DNA of 64,000 nt from Bacillota bacterium. Its GTDB lineage: Bacteria; Bacillota; Clostridia; Peptostreptococcales; Acidaminobacteraceae. The position numbers and the translations under genes are program-made. The notes under the pieces were generated by a model, which did no database searches, was not told where the DNA came from, and saw only the letters and a program-made list of their open reading frames with translations. Positions 45,832 to 55,594 of this stretch are shown here, piece by piece. The stretch spans positions 62,001-126,000 of the forward strand of contig JAIUOA010000001.1 of the NCBI GenBank assembly GCA_020161295.1. Reading direction: 5' to 3'. How positions within the stretch are numbered: the first letter of the stretch is position 1; each line of letters begins with the position of its first letter.

Positions 45832-46650
45832 ATGGACAATCGTTATTATATTTTCATTCTGTCAGATTCATTGGGGGAGACCGCATCACATGTAGCACGA
45901 GCGGCCATGAACCAGTTTCTGAATAAGGACTACGTGGTAAAAAAATTCAACTATGTACGCGATGCAGACGCCGTTGAAGAAATTGTACTGGAAGCCTCAA
46001 AGCACAAATCCATATTGTTGTTTACAACCGTAATAGAAGAACTGACCAACACGATCTTCGATTTATGTGCAAAACATAATGTGCTGTGTCATGATATCTT
46101 ATCGCCAGTGCTTACTCAGTTTTCCTCATTCTTTGGCGATACGCCTGTTAGAAAACCTGGTACCATGTATAAACTCGATGATGATTATTTTGAAAGAGTG
46201 GCCGCAATCGAGTTTGCTGTAAAGTACGATGACGGAAAAGACCTACGAGGACTCAAATACGCAGATATCGTCCTTTTAGGAATTTCCAGAACTTCAAAAA
46301 CACCACTCAGTATGTACTTGTCACATAAAAATGTAAAAGTGGCCAACGTGCCATTAGTACCAGAAATTCAGGTTGCCAAAGAAATCTTCCAAGTTCCTAA
46401 AAACAAACTGATCGGACTTACCAATTCACCTGAAAAGCTTAACGAGATCCGAATCGAACGCCTTCGTGCATTAGGGTTATCGTCGGATGTGGAATACGCG
46501 AATTTTGATCGCATACTTCATGAGTTAGACTACGCTGAAAAAGTCTATAAGCAACTGGGTTGTCCTGTAATCAATGTCGCTAATAAAGCCATCGAGGAAA
46601 CCGCAAGCATTATCCTCGAAATTACTGGACTTAACATTAAATTGAAATAG
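45832..46650 (+). CDS. PPDK regulatory protein (DUF299)
   Basis: 272 residues. A bifunctional kinase/pyrophosphorylase that switches off PPDK by ADP-dependent phosphorylation of a Thr and reactivates it with phosphate. The start is SDSLGETASHVARAA, and the P-loop-like GISRTSKTPLSMYLSHK is the family signature. ATG at 45832 with GGGAGG. ppdK follows after a terminator. Confidence 0.95.
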   Translation: MDNRYYIFILSDSLGETASHVARAAMNQFLNKDYVVKKFNYVRDADAVEEIVLEASKHKSILLFTTVIEELTNTIFDLCAKHNVLCHDILSPVLTQFSSFFGDTPVRKPGTMYKLDDDYFERVAAIEFAVKYDDGKDLRGLKYADIVLLGISRTSKTPLSMYLSHKNVKVANVPLVPEIQVAKEIFQVPKNKLIGLTNSPEKLNEIRIERLRALGLSSDVEYANFDRILHELDYAEKVYKQLGCPVINVANKAIEETASIILEITGLNIKLK

Positions 46651-46670
46651 ACGGCGCATCACGGTAATTG

Positions 46671-46708
46671 ACCCATAGTAAGTCATTTGATTTACTATGG
46701 GTTTTTTA
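46671..46708 (+). terminator. Terminator between the PPDK regulator and ppdK
   Basis: A perfect 11-bp stem (ACCCATAGTAA and complement, 10-base loop) with TTTTTTAT. The regulator transcript mostly ends here, though read-through could reach ppdK. Confidence 0.85.
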
Positions 46709-46736
46709 TAAAAATTCTTTGTGAGGGAAGGGTTTT

Positions 46737-49361
46737 ATGATGAAAAAATTTGTGTACGCCTTCGAAGAAGGCGCAAAGGAAATGAAATCGGTTTTGGGCG
46801 GTAAAGGCGCAAACTTAGCTGAGATGAAAAAAATCGGCTTACCAGTACCTGACGGCTTTACCATCACAACAGAAGCATGTAATCAGTACTACGTGGACGG
46901 CAAGAAAATTTCTGAAGAAATTCGCGCTCAAATTCTTGAGTATCTCGAGCTTCTGCAGAAAAAAACTGGTAAAATTCTCGGTGACACTAACGATCCATTG
47001 CTCGTTTCTGTTCGCTCAGGTGCTGTTGTATCGATGCCAGGGATGATGGATACAGTTCTCAACCTTGGACTCAACGACCAATCTGTAGAAGGCTTAGCAA
47101 ACCTCACTGAAAACAAACGCTTTGCTTATGACTGTTACCGTAGATTCATCCAAATGTTCGGCGACGTCGTTCTCGAAATTCCTAAATACAAATTTGACCG
47201 TGTGCTTGATGGCCAAAAAGAAAAAATGGGGTATGAACTCGATACACAACTTACCGTTGAAGATTTCACACATATCATCAGCGAGTATAAACAAATCGTT
47301 AAAAAAGAAAAGGGATTTGATTTCCCAATGAATCCAGTCGACCAAATGATGATGTCGATCGAAGCGGTGTTCAACTCATGGAATAACGACCGTGCAAGGG
47401 TTTATAGAAATTATAATGATATTCCTCATAATTTAGGTACTGCCGTTAATATTCAATCCATGGTATTCGGAAACATGGGAAATACTTCAGGGACAGGTGT
47501 TGCGTTTACGAGAAATCCATCGACAGGTGAGAATCTCTTATTCGGTGAGTTTTTGATCAACGCACAAGGCGAAGACGTTGTTGCTGGCATCAGAACCCCT
47601 CAAAAAATTGATGAACTGAAAGATGCACTCCCAGAAGTTTATGACCAGTTTATCGAAGTGGCCAACAGACTTGAAGCCCACTATAAGGACATGCAAGATA
47701 TCGAGTTCACTGTCGAGCGCGGAAAACTCTACATGCTTCAGACCAGAACTGGTAAGCGTACTGCATTTGCAGCTGTTAAAGTAGCCGTCGATATGGAACA
47801 GGCAGGTGTCATCACGAAAGAGGAAGCCTTATTGCGTGTTCAGCCATCACAACTCGACCAACTTCTACATCCGATGTTCAGCCCAGATGCCCTTAAAAAT
47901 GCCCAGGCCATCGCAAAAGGTCTACCCGCTTCACCAGGCGCTGCATCAGGTCGCGTGTACTTCCATTCTGAAGATGTCGTCAGACAAAAAGAAAATGGCG
48001 TAGAAAGTATCCTCGTACGAACTGAAACCTCACCAGAAGATATCGAAGGCATGGTTTCTGCAAATGGAATTCTTACAGCACGTGGTGGTATGACATCGCA
48101 TGCAGCCGTCGTTGCACGTGGTATGGGTAAATGCTGTGTCGCTGGATGTAGCGAGATTTATGTAGATGAGGAAGACAAGTACTTTAAGGTTGGGGATCAA
48201 ATTTTTAAAGAAGGCGATTGGATCTCATTAGACGGAAACAATGGCGTCGTCTATAAAGACAAACTGGCAACGGTTGAAGTGGCATTGACTGGGGATTTCG
48301 CACTGCTATTATCCTGGGCCGATGACGTTCGTAAGCTGGGCATCAGAACCAATGCTGATACACCTAGAGACGCAGAAACTGCAGTGAAGTTTGGCGCTGA
48401 AGGTATCGGCTTATGCCGCACAGAGCACATGTTCTTCAGCGAAGAGCGTATCCTCAACGTCAGAAGAATGATCCTCTCCGGCACATTACAGGAGCGACTT
48501 GAGTCCCTTAAGCTACTTCTTCCATACCAAAGAGAAGACTTTATCGGCATCTTCAAAGCCATGGGCGAGAGACCTGTTACGGTTAGACTCTTAGATCCAC
48601 CGCTTCATGAGTTTGTGCCTCATAAAGATGAAGAAATCAAGCAGCTTGCAAAAGATTTAGAGCAAACCTATGAGTTTGTGAAATATAAAATTGAGAGCCT
48701 TTCTGAGATCAACCCGATGTTAGGTCACCGTGGCTGTCGTCTGGCGATCACATATCCTGAAATCTATGAAATGCAATGCATCGCGATTATTGAAGCCGCT
48801 ATCCATTGTAAAAAGGATTTAGGCATCAACGTGAAGCCTGAAATCATGATTCCACTCGTGGGTCATTTAAAAGAATACACTGACCTTAACAAACTGGTCA
48901 GAAATGTCGCGGATCAAATCATTAAGGAAAGCGGCATCGAGCTTGAGTACAAGGTCGGTACCATGATCGAAGTGCCAAGAGCTGCTCTGATCGCTGATGA
49001 AATTGCTGCTGAAGCAGAATTCTTCTCATTTGGTACAAATGACTTGACGCAGATGACCTTAGGCTTCTCGCGTGATGATGCGGGCAAATTCTTACCAGAA
49101 TACCTTAAGAAAAATGTCTTCGAGAAGGATCCATTTGAAACCATCGATCAAAATGGGGTAGGCAAGCTCGTTAGCATGTCCTGTTCGCTTGGTAGACAGA
49201 CCAATCCATCGCTTAAACTCGGTATCTGTGGTGAGCACGGTGGCGATCCTAAGTCCATCGAGTTCTGCCATAAGACTGGCTTAAACTACGTTTCATGTTC
49301 TCCATATCGCGTACCAATCGCTAGATTGGCTGCAGCGCATGCCGCAATCAAAAACAGATAG
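46737..49361 (+). CDS. ppdK: Pyruvate, phosphate dikinase
   Basis: 874 residues, usual length. Interconverts PEP, AMP and PPi with pyruvate, ATP and Pi; in fermenters it works in glycolysis or gluconeogenesis. The nucleotide domain begins YAFEEGAKEMKSVLGGKGANLAEMKKIG; the swivel domain holds H455 in GGMTSHAAVVARGMGK with the regulator target Thr two residues before; the PEP/pyruvate barrel has FGTNDLTQ and GICGEHGGD. The start could also be the ATG at 46740. Confidence 0.98.
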   Translation: MMKKFVYAFEEGAKEMKSVLGGKGANLAEMKKIGLPVPDGFTITTEACNQYYVDGKKISEEIRAQILEYLELLQKKTGKILGDTNDPLLVSVRSGAVVSMPGMMDTVLNLGLNDQSVEGLANLTENKRFAYDCYRRFIQMFGDVVLEIPKYKFDRVLDGQKEKMGYELDTQLTVEDFTHIISEYKQIVKKEKGFDFPMNPVDQMMMSIEAVFNSWNNDRARVYRNYNDIPHNLGTAVNIQSMVFGNMGNTSGTGVAFTRNPSTGENLLFGEFLINAQGEDVVAGIRTPQKIDELKDALPEVYDQFIEVANRLEAHYKDMQDIEFTVERGKLYMLQTRTGKRTAFAAVKVAVDMEQAGVITKEEALLRVQPSQLDQLLHPMFSPDALKNAQAIAKGLPASPGAASGRVYFHSEDVVRQKENGVESILVRTETSPEDIEGMVSANGILTARGGMTSHAAVVARGMGKCCVAGCSEIYVDEEDKYFKVGDQIFKEGDWISLDGNNGVVYKDKLATVEVALTGDFALLLSWADDVRKLGIRTNADTPRDAETAVKFGAEGIGLCRTEHMFFSEERILNVRRMILSGTLQERLESLKLLLPYQREDFIGIFKAMGERPVTVRLLDPPLHEFVPHKDEEIKQLAKDLEQTYEFVKYKIESLSEINPMLGHRGCRLAITYPEIYEMQCIAIIEAAIHCKKDLGINVKPEIMIPLVGHLKEYTDLNKLVRNVADQIIKESGIELEYKVGTMIEVPRAALIADEIAAEAEFFSFGTNDLTQMTLGFSRDDAGKFLPEYLKKNVFEKDPFETIDQNGVGKLVSMSCSLGRQTNPSLKLGICGEHGGDPKSIEFCHKTGLNYVSCSPYRVPIARLAAAHAAIKNR

Positions 49362-49376
49362 TTAAAGGGTTTACCA

Positions 49377-49413
49377 TCAAGACTCATTCTTTAATAGAGT
49401 GGGTCTTGATTTA
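49377..49413 (+). terminator. Terminator after ppdK
   Basis: A 14-bp stem with two G-U pairs (TCAAGACTCATTCT with its partner, TTAAT loop), followed by TTTATAC. Moderate strength. Confidence 0.7.
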
Positions 49414-49474
49414 TACATAGAAACTTATTAAAATAGAATTACCAGTATTTGGGCATTAAAGAAAGGTCGTAGCG

Positions 49475-50488
49475 ATGATAAACAATAGGGAATATCAAGA
49501 AAAGTTTGAACATGAATTCTTAAGTCCGCGTGCACAGAAATCAAGTGATTCACTGGGACGTCGATCACCCGAAACGCCATGTTCACTTAGAACGCACTAT
49601 CAAAGAGACCGTGATCGCATCATTCATTCCAAGTCGTTCAGGCGGCTTAAACATAAAACGCAGGTATTTTTATCACCAGAGGGGGATCATTACCGTACCC
49701 GATTAACCCATACACTTGAAGTGGCTCAAATCGCTAGAACCATCGCTAGAGCACTTAGGCTCAATGAGGATTTGACTGAAGCGATTGCGCTTGGCCATGA
49801 TCTCGGCCATACACCGTTTGGGCACTGCGGCGAGGAACGCCTAAATAAAATCCACCCCACTGGCTTTAAGCACTATGAACAAAGCCTGCGAGTCGTAGAT
49901 TATCTCGAGCGGCGAAAAAACAGCCGGTTCGGGCTAAACCTCACGGAAGAGGTAAGAGACGGGATTTACCATCACGGTTCAAAAGGAACCCCTATGACCT
50001 TAGAAGGTCAAATCGTCAGCAAATGCGACCGCATCGCCTATTTGAACCACGATATCGACGACGCCATCCGTGCCAATGTGCTCACGCCGATACAGTTACC
50101 GGAAGAACTGATGAAAATACTTGGTCGCACACATGGTGAACGCATCAATACCATGATCATGGACATTATCCTTCATAGTACAGAAGGAAATCAAATTCTC
50201 ATGAGCGCTGATATAGAAGATGCCTTTAACGCCTTACGCGATTTCATGTTTGAAAATGTCTATTATAACAAAGAAGCGAAAAAAGAAGAAGAGCGCGCCG
50301 AGTACATCGTCGAATCCTTATATGAATATTATAAAAACAAGCCTGAGCTAATGCCTGATGAGCGATTCGAGGATTATCAGCATGGCGATGGGATAGAGGC
50401 TGTTAAAGATTATGTGGCAAGCATGTCAGACCGTTATGCGGTCAACCTCTATAAAGAACTTTTCATTCCAAAATTCTGGTTATACTAA
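49475..50488 (+). CDS. dGTPase-like HD nucleotidohydrolase
   Basis: 337 residues of the Dgt family, which splits dNTPs into nucleoside and triphosphate. HD metal site: RLTHTLEVAQIAR, ALGHDLGHTPFGH. RSPETPCSLRTHYQRDRDRIIHSKSFRRLKHKTQVF is the family start. ATG at 49475. Lies before dnaG, as in many Firmicutes. Confidence 0.93.
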   Translation: MINNREYQEKFEHEFLSPRAQKSSDSLGRRSPETPCSLRTHYQRDRDRIIHSKSFRRLKHKTQVFLSPEGDHYRTRLTHTLEVAQIARTIARALRLNEDLTEAIALGHDLGHTPFGHCGEERLNKIHPTGFKHYEQSLRVVDYLERRKNSRFGLNLTEEVRDGIYHHGSKGTPMTLEGQIVSKCDRIAYLNHDIDDAIRANVLTPIQLPEELMKILGRTHGERINTMIMDIILHSTEGNQILMSADIEDAFNALRDFMFENVYYNKEAKKEEERAEYIVESLYEYYKNKPELMPDERFEDYQHGDGIEAVKDYVASMSDRYAVNLYKELFIPKFWLY

Positions 50489-50493
50489 GATTT

Positions 50494-50520
50494 AGCCCGT
50501 GTAGACGCACGGGCTTTATC
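50494..50520 (+). terminator. Terminator after the dGTPase gene
   Basis: An 8-bp GC stem (AGCCCGTG with complement, loop TAGACG), then TTTATC. Confidence 0.7.
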
Positions 50521-50620
50521 ACTTAATAAAGTCATGTATAAACTTTCTTTAATAAAGAAGGAATTTTACATTTAGTGTCGAAATACTCTTAGTCGCGTTA
50601 TAAATTTGAAAGGTGGAGAA

Positions 50621-52411
50621 ATGAGCAACAGAACCGAAGGTAATTTATTTGAATATATAATCGATCATGTGAACTTGATTGAAGTGATATCCGATTATAT
50701 TCATGTTGAGCGTTCAGGCAAGAATTATAAAGCGCTTTGCCCATTTCATAACGAAAAATCCGCCTCGTTTATCATTTCAGAGGAAAAACAGCTTTATCAT
50801 TGCTTCGGATGTGGCGCAGCAGGGAATGTCATCACATTTATTGCCCAATACGAGAATTTGGACAGTATAGATGCAGTGGAGTTTTTAGCAGATAAATACC
50901 GAATCGATATCTCTCAGTTTGCAAAGGGTTCACAAAAAAACACTAGTCAACACGCTAAATACTATGATATATTAAGAGACGCCGCTATTTTTTACTATAA
51001 AAATCTTCGCGCTCATCCAGAAGCCATGGCTTATCTGGAGCGCCGTGGCATCCATATCGACGTCATCAAGCAATTTGGATTAGGCTTCTCAAATGACGCT
51101 TGGGCTGAACTATTGAAAGCACTCTCTTCTAAATACAGCCTAATCGATCTTGAAAGCGTCGGGTTGATTATTCCTAACAAAGATCGGTCCAGCCATTATG
51201 ACCGGTTTAGAAATCGCATCATGTTTCCCATCATTAATCCTAAAGGAAAGATTATCGGATTTGGTGGAAGGGTGATGGATGATTCTCTACCGAAATATCT
51301 CAACTCACCTGAAACAGAGGTGTTTAATAAAAGCATGACCCTTTACGGGCTGAATTTGGCTAAAAATAATTTACATGATAAAAAGCAATTGATCATCGCC
51401 GAAGGGTATATGGACGTCATCGCACTTCATACCTACGGCTTCAATAACGCTGTCGCCACCTTAGGAACTGCACTAACCGTCGATCACGGACGCCTCATGC
51501 GTCGCTATGCTGACGAAGTCATCATTTGCTACGATTCCGATTTTGCAGGTCAAAAGGCGACGTTAAGAAGCTTAGACGTCCTGCAAGGAATTATCGAGAA
51601 AATAAAAGTCATCGTGCTCGGTGAAAACCTAGATCCTGATGATTATCTTAAGAAATATGGTGCAGAAAAATTCAAAGAAAAAATTGAAACGGCCATCACA
51701 GCAACAGAATATCGACTAAACCACTTGATGCAAGGGTATAATCTAAATAATGATCAAGAAAAGGTCGAGTTCCTGTCGAAGGCATCCGTTATCATCTCAG
51801 AACTAACAAACGCCTTTGAGAAAAATCTTTATGTTGACCAGCTATCTGAACGTCTGGGCGTCAGCAGAGAAATGATCGCCAAGGAAGTCTTTAAGGAAAA
51901 TTATACCCCCAGTTCGCAGTATGGTTTCCGAAGTAAGGCAAAGACAGTGGAGTCCGTACCGAAGATCACCAGTGACCGAAAAAAATATCTGGAAAAACAG
52001 TTGATTACGTTATACGTCCATCATCATGAAGCACTTGATGAAGCTCAAAAACAGTTGATCTGCGATTTTCAATATTCAGGGGAACATCAAGAAATAATGG
52101 ATTATCTTACGGCCTATTATCGTTCACACTCAGAATTCTCCATACAGCATATTATCGAAGAAGCTGACCTTAGTATTTCAACCGGACTTATCGAAATCAT
52201 CGGCACACACATGGAGGGACTGGAAAGTTCAAACTTTGACCATGTGTATAACAATTTATCTCTATTAATGCTGGATGAAGAAATCGAGGACTTAAGAGGG
52301 CAGTTAAAAACTGCTGATAACAAGATTACCGTTCAACAGTCCATCCAAAAGAAGTTAATCGAGAAACAATCACTTACGTTAAAAATGAGGAATCATAAAT
52401 TAAAAAATTGA
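50621..52411 (+). CDS. dnaG: DNA primase DnaG
   Basis: 596 residues. Zinc-finger ligands C40, H43, C61 and C64 (CPFHNEK...YHCFGCG), then the TOPRIM core ([36 protein letters not shown]) and the C-terminal helicase-binding domain. The ATG at 50621 has GGTGGAG. Its stop is 14 bases before rpoD. Confidence 0.97.
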   Translation: MSNRTEGNLFEYIIDHVNLIEVISDYIHVERSGKNYKALCPFHNEKSASFIISEEKQLYHCFGCGAAGNVITFIAQYENLDSIDAVEFLADKYRIDISQFAKGSQKNTSQHAKYYDILRDAAIFYYKNLRAHPEAMAYLERRGIHIDVIKQFGLGFSNDAWAELLKALSSKYSLIDLESVGLIIPNKDRSSHYDRFRNRIMFPIINPKGKIIGFGGRVMDDSLPKYLNSPETEVFNKSMTLYGLNLAKNNLHDKKQLIIAEGYMDVIALHTYGFNNAVATLGTALTVDHGRLMRRYADEVIICYDSDFAGQKATLRSLDVLQGIIEKIKVIVLGENLDPDDYLKKYGAEKFKEKIETAITATEYRLNHLMQGYNLNNDQEKVEFLSKASVIISELTNAFEKNLYVDQLSERLGVSREMIAKEVFKENYTPSSQYGFRSKAKTVESVPKITSDRKKYLEKQLITLYVHHHEALDEAQKQLICDFQYSGEHQEIMDYLTAYYRSHSEFSIQHIIEEADLSISTGLIEIIGTHMEGLESSNFDHVYNNLSLLMLDEEIEDLRGQLKTADNKITVQQSIQKKLIEKQSLTLKMRNHKLKN

Positions 52412-52425
52412 AAGGAGGCCTTCAA

Positions 52426-53664
52426 TTGAGCGAAAAATTGAATGCCAAACACTTAGAAATCGTCAAGAATTTAATTAAAAAAGGGAAGAAGAACGGTAGT
52501 TTGAGTTACAGTGAAATCCAAGACAAACTCTCAGAAATCGAAATCGATAAGGATCAAATCGATGAGATTTTCGAGCAGTTCTCTGCTATGGATATTATGG
52601 TCGTCACAGAAGATGAAGATGAAGAAGAAGCAATTGACATAGAAGATTTGGCAGAACTTGAGGACATCGATCTCGAAGAACTTGATGATCTTGATGACCT
52701 CGATGACATTGAAGATTTAGACGACATAGACGGGCTTGATACCCTTGATCCGCTTGATCGACTTCATGAGCTTGAGCCTGCTGAGGATGAAGATGAGGAT
52801 GATAAGATTATCGACATCTCAATCCCGAAAGGCATCAACATCGATGACCCCGTCAGAATGTATCTTAAGGAAATCGGTGAAGTTGCACTCCTTTCAGGCG
52901 ATGAAGAGGTAGAACTTGCTAAACGTATGGCAACGGGTGATGAAGATGCTAAAAAGAAGCTGTGCGAAGCCAATTTAAGACTCGTCGTCAGTATCGCTAA
53001 AAAATACGTCGGTCGCGGTATGTTATTCTTAGACCTGATTCAAGAAGGTAATCTTGGATTGATTAAGGCTGTCGAAAAGTTTGACTGGACTAAAGGTTTC
53101 AAGTTTTCAACCTACGCCACATGGTGGATCAGACAAGCCATTACGCGAGCAATCGCCGACCAAGCCCGAACGATTCGTATTCCTGTGCATATGGTGGAAA
53201 CCATCAATAAATTGATCCGTGTTCAGCGTCAGTTGTTACAGGAGTACGGTAGAGAACCGATGCCTGAAGAAATCGCAAGAGAAATGGACATGACCGTAGA
53301 AAAGGTTAGAGAAATTTTGAAGATTGCTCAGGAGCCCGTTTCCTTAGAAACGCCTATCGGTGAAGAAGAAGATTCACATCTCGGCGATTTCATTCCTGAT
53401 AACGATGCACCAGCACCAGCAGATGCTGCGGCTTTTAGCATGTTGAAGGAACAGTTGATGGAAGTCCTAGAGACATTGACACCACGTGAGCAAAAGGTTC
53501 TTAAGCTACGCTTTGGATTAGAAGACGGGCGTGCTAGAACACTTGAAGAAGTGGGAAAAGAGTTTGATGTTACACGTGAAAGAATCAGACAAATTGAAGC
53601 GAAAGCCCTTAGAAAGCTGAAGCACCCTAGCAGAAGTAAAAAACTCAAGGATTATTTGGAGTAA
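52426..53664 (+). CDS. rpoD: Housekeeping sigma factor RpoD (sigma-A)
   Basis: 412 residues. Region 1.1-like N-terminus, then an acidic tract (about 62-126, 39 of 65 residues Asp or Glu, with repeats of LDD), then region 1.2, 2 ([14 protein letters not shown]) and 3, and 4 ([26 protein letters not shown]). It is a TTG start at 52426 with AAAGGAGG seven bases before it. Directs most transcription, including the promoters noted in this window. Confidence 0.98.
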   Translation: MSEKLNAKHLEIVKNLIKKGKKNGSLSYSEIQDKLSEIEIDKDQIDEIFEQFSAMDIMVVTEDEDEEEAIDIEDLAELEDIDLEELDDLDDLDDIEDLDDIDGLDTLDPLDRLHELEPAEDEDEDDKIIDISIPKGINIDDPVRMYLKEIGEVALLSGDEEVELAKRMATGDEDAKKKLCEANLRLVVSIAKKYVGRGMLFLDLIQEGNLGLIKAVEKFDWTKGFKFSTYATWWIRQAITRAIADQARTIRIPVHMVETINKLIRVQRQLLQEYGREPMPEEIAREMDMTVEKVREILKIAQEPVSLETPIGEEEDSHLGDFIPDNDAPAPADAAAFSMLKEQLMEVLETLTPREQKVLKLRFGLEDGRARTLEEVGKEFDVTRERIRQIEAKALRKLKHPSRSKKLKDYLE

Positions 53665-53666
53665 AA

Positions 53667-54422
53667 ATGGCGCTGATCAATCCTTCAAAACGTATACGAA
53701 AAATGGCGACACATATAAACGAGATTGGAAGTCTTATCCATTCAGTGGCTGATATTGGCACTGACCATGGATACCTTCCTTTTCTTTTACATGAAACCGG
53801 TACGGTAAAACGCTCCATATTATGTGACATCAATAAAGGCCCTCTGGAAAATGCTAAAAAGACCTTTGAACATTTGTCATTAAAGGCAGATTGCGAATTT
53901 CGTTTAGGATCCGGTATGGTCCCGCTAAAACCCGCGGAAGTGGATTTAGTCGTTATCGCAGGCATGGGCGGAGGTCTTATTCGAGATATCCTCAGTTATG
54001 ACCTTTCAAAGACGAAGCGCTTTAAATACTTTCTTTTACAGCCCATGACAGAACAGGACCGATTAAGGGAATGGTTAGAAGAACAAGGTTTGGAGATTGT
54101 ATGGGACCTATTTTTTACAGATCTCAATAAGCACTATGAATTGATTTTAGTGACCACGCTAAAAGACATTCCAGAGCTGAATACGCTTTATGAAGACAAA
54201 CTTTTATTATTTAATGGCGATATGGAATTCGGTAGAAAGATCAGGCGTGATAATTTGGTGGAGTACAAGGCGTTTTTAGCGCATAAAGCGCGAAAATACA
54301 CTTTGATTCGCGAAGCGATCTCCGGTGAAGCAAACCTGCTCGATAACGATAAATTAACCCTGTGCAATACAAAGCTAGCGCAACTCCAAACCATTCTGAC
54401 ATCACTGTCAAAGGAGGTCTAA
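53667..54422 (+). CDS. trmK: tRNA (adenine-22-N1)-methyltransferase
   Basis: 251 residues of the TrmK (DUF633) family. The SAM motif is SVADIGTDHGYLPFLL, with VVIAGMGGGLIRDIL and LQPMTEQDRLREWL. The start lies three bases after rpoD's stop with GGAG; the order rpoD-trmK-nif3 is conserved. Confidence 0.95.
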   Translation: MALINPSKRIRKMATHINEIGSLIHSVADIGTDHGYLPFLLHETGTVKRSILCDINKGPLENAKKTFEHLSLKADCEFRLGSGMVPLKPAEVDLVVIAGMGGGLIRDILSYDLSKTKRFKYFLLQPMTEQDRLREWLEEQGLEIVWDLFFTDLNKHYELILVTTLKDIPELNTLYEDKLLLFNGDMEFGRKIRRDNLVEYKAFLAHKARKYTLIREAISGEANLLDNDKLTLCNTKLAQLQTILTSLSKEV

Positions 54423-54423
54423 C

Positions 54424-55212
54424 ATGGCAACGGTAAATGGTATTCTCATGATGATCGATCGTCTTGCACCCTTTAAAACTGCTGAAAGCTGGGATAACGT
54501 CGGCTTACTTGTAGGCGATCAGAACGCCACCGTAAATGGGATTTTACTTGCCCTAGATGTCACAGAGGAAGTCATCACCGAAGCCCTTTTAGGTCCCTAT
54601 AATTTAATCATCACCCACCATCCCATCATTTTCGGTGGTATAAAATCCGTCACGACCAGTGATCGTACAGGACGCTTGCTTTTAAAACTCATTGAAAATG
54701 GGGTTTCGGTAATCGCGGCTCACACGAACTGGGATCGTTCCTTTGAGTACGGTATCAACAGGCATATCGCAAACCTTTACGGGCTTAAGGACGTAAAAAT
54801 GCTCAATGAAGATCATGGATTTGGCATCATCGGTAGCTTCGACACACCGATCAGCATCGAAGCGTTTTCAGGCAAATCAAAGGCAATATTTAAAACGGAT
54901 TATATCAAGTTCTCAAATCTCCACCCACGCCCGATAAAAAACGTTAGCATCTCCAGTGGGGCATCTTCTGATTTTATAAGCGATGCCATTCGCTCAGGGG
55001 CAGATCTTTATGTCACGGCTGACCTAAAATATCATGAAGCGCAAAGCGTAATTGGAACCGCATTGACATTGGTAGACGTGGGACATTTCGAAAGTGAGTT
55101 TCTTTATTTGGAACGTTTTAAGGATTTACTGGAGGAGTCGCTTTCCGGTGAGAATCTCCATATGCCCATCAGTGTTACAAAGGCTGAAAAGCCTGTCTTT
55201 CAATACCTATAG
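54424..55212 (+). CDS. Nif3-like dinuclear metal-centre protein
   Basis: 262 residues. Metal ligands in TESWDNVGLLVGD-like opening, IITHHPIIFGG, AAHTNWD and VDVGHFESE. Close to GTP cyclohydrolase-like Nif3 proteins; biological role unclear. It starts one base after the trmK stop. Confidence 0.93.
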   Translation: MATVNGILMMIDRLAPFKTAESWDNVGLLVGDQNATVNGILLALDVTEEVITEALLGPYNLIITHHPIIFGGIKSVTTSDRTGRLLLKLIENGVSVIAAHTNWDRSFEYGINRHIANLYGLKDVKMLNEDHGFGIIGSFDTPISIEAFSGKSKAIFKTDYIKFSNLHPRPIKNVSISSGASSDFISDAIRSGADLYVTADLKYHEAQSVIGTALTLVDVGHFESEFLYLERFKDLLEESLSGENLHMPISVTKAEKPVFQYL

Positions 55213-55233
55213 ACAATTTAACCTAAACTTTAC

Positions 55234-55268
55234 AAAAGCACAGCGATTTAATGCTGTGCTTTTCTTGC
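55234..55268 (+). terminator. Terminator after nif3
   Basis: An 11-bp stem (AAAAGCACAGC with complement, 8-base loop) and TTTTCTTGCTT. A TATAAT for the next gene is at 55279-55284. Confidence 0.8.
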
Positions 55269-55345
55269 TTAATTAGCTTATAATCGGATATATATGATAG
55301 GGTAGAACCATTCTAACCGTACTGTGTAGAGAAAAGGAGCCTATT

Positions 55346-55591
55346 ATGTCTAAGAGATTATGCAAGCTCGTCGGAAGCGATATATTGGAGGACGATTTAA
55401 AAAGCTACATTAAATTGGTGAACAAGCTGGCTTATGTCTGTAAAAAATGTGGCCGTGTGGCAAATAATGAGGAGAACCTCTGTAAGCCGAAGAAGCTAAA
55501 GGTAAAAGTGGATAAAAAGAAACTCAAGGGAGAACCAGAAAACGAAAAAGAAAAAGTGAAAGAAAAAGTAAAAGAAGTAAAAGAGGAGTAG
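55346..55591 (+). CDS. Small CxxC, Lys/Glu-rich protein
   Basis: 81 residues, with AAAAGGAG upstream. No family recognised. The first half (SKRLCKLVGSDILEDDLKSYIKLVNKLAYVCKKCGRVANNEENLCKP) has four cysteines, two as CKKC, which may bind zinc. The second half is a Lys/Glu repeat (KEKVKEKVKEVKEE), likely a coiled coil or disordered. It lies three bases before the Ppx-like gene and in its operon. Confidence 0.75.
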   Translation: MSKRLCKLVGSDILEDDLKSYIKLVNKLAYVCKKCGRVANNEENLCKPKKLKVKVDKKKLKGEPENEKEKVKEKVKEVKEE

Positions 55592-55594
55592 GTT

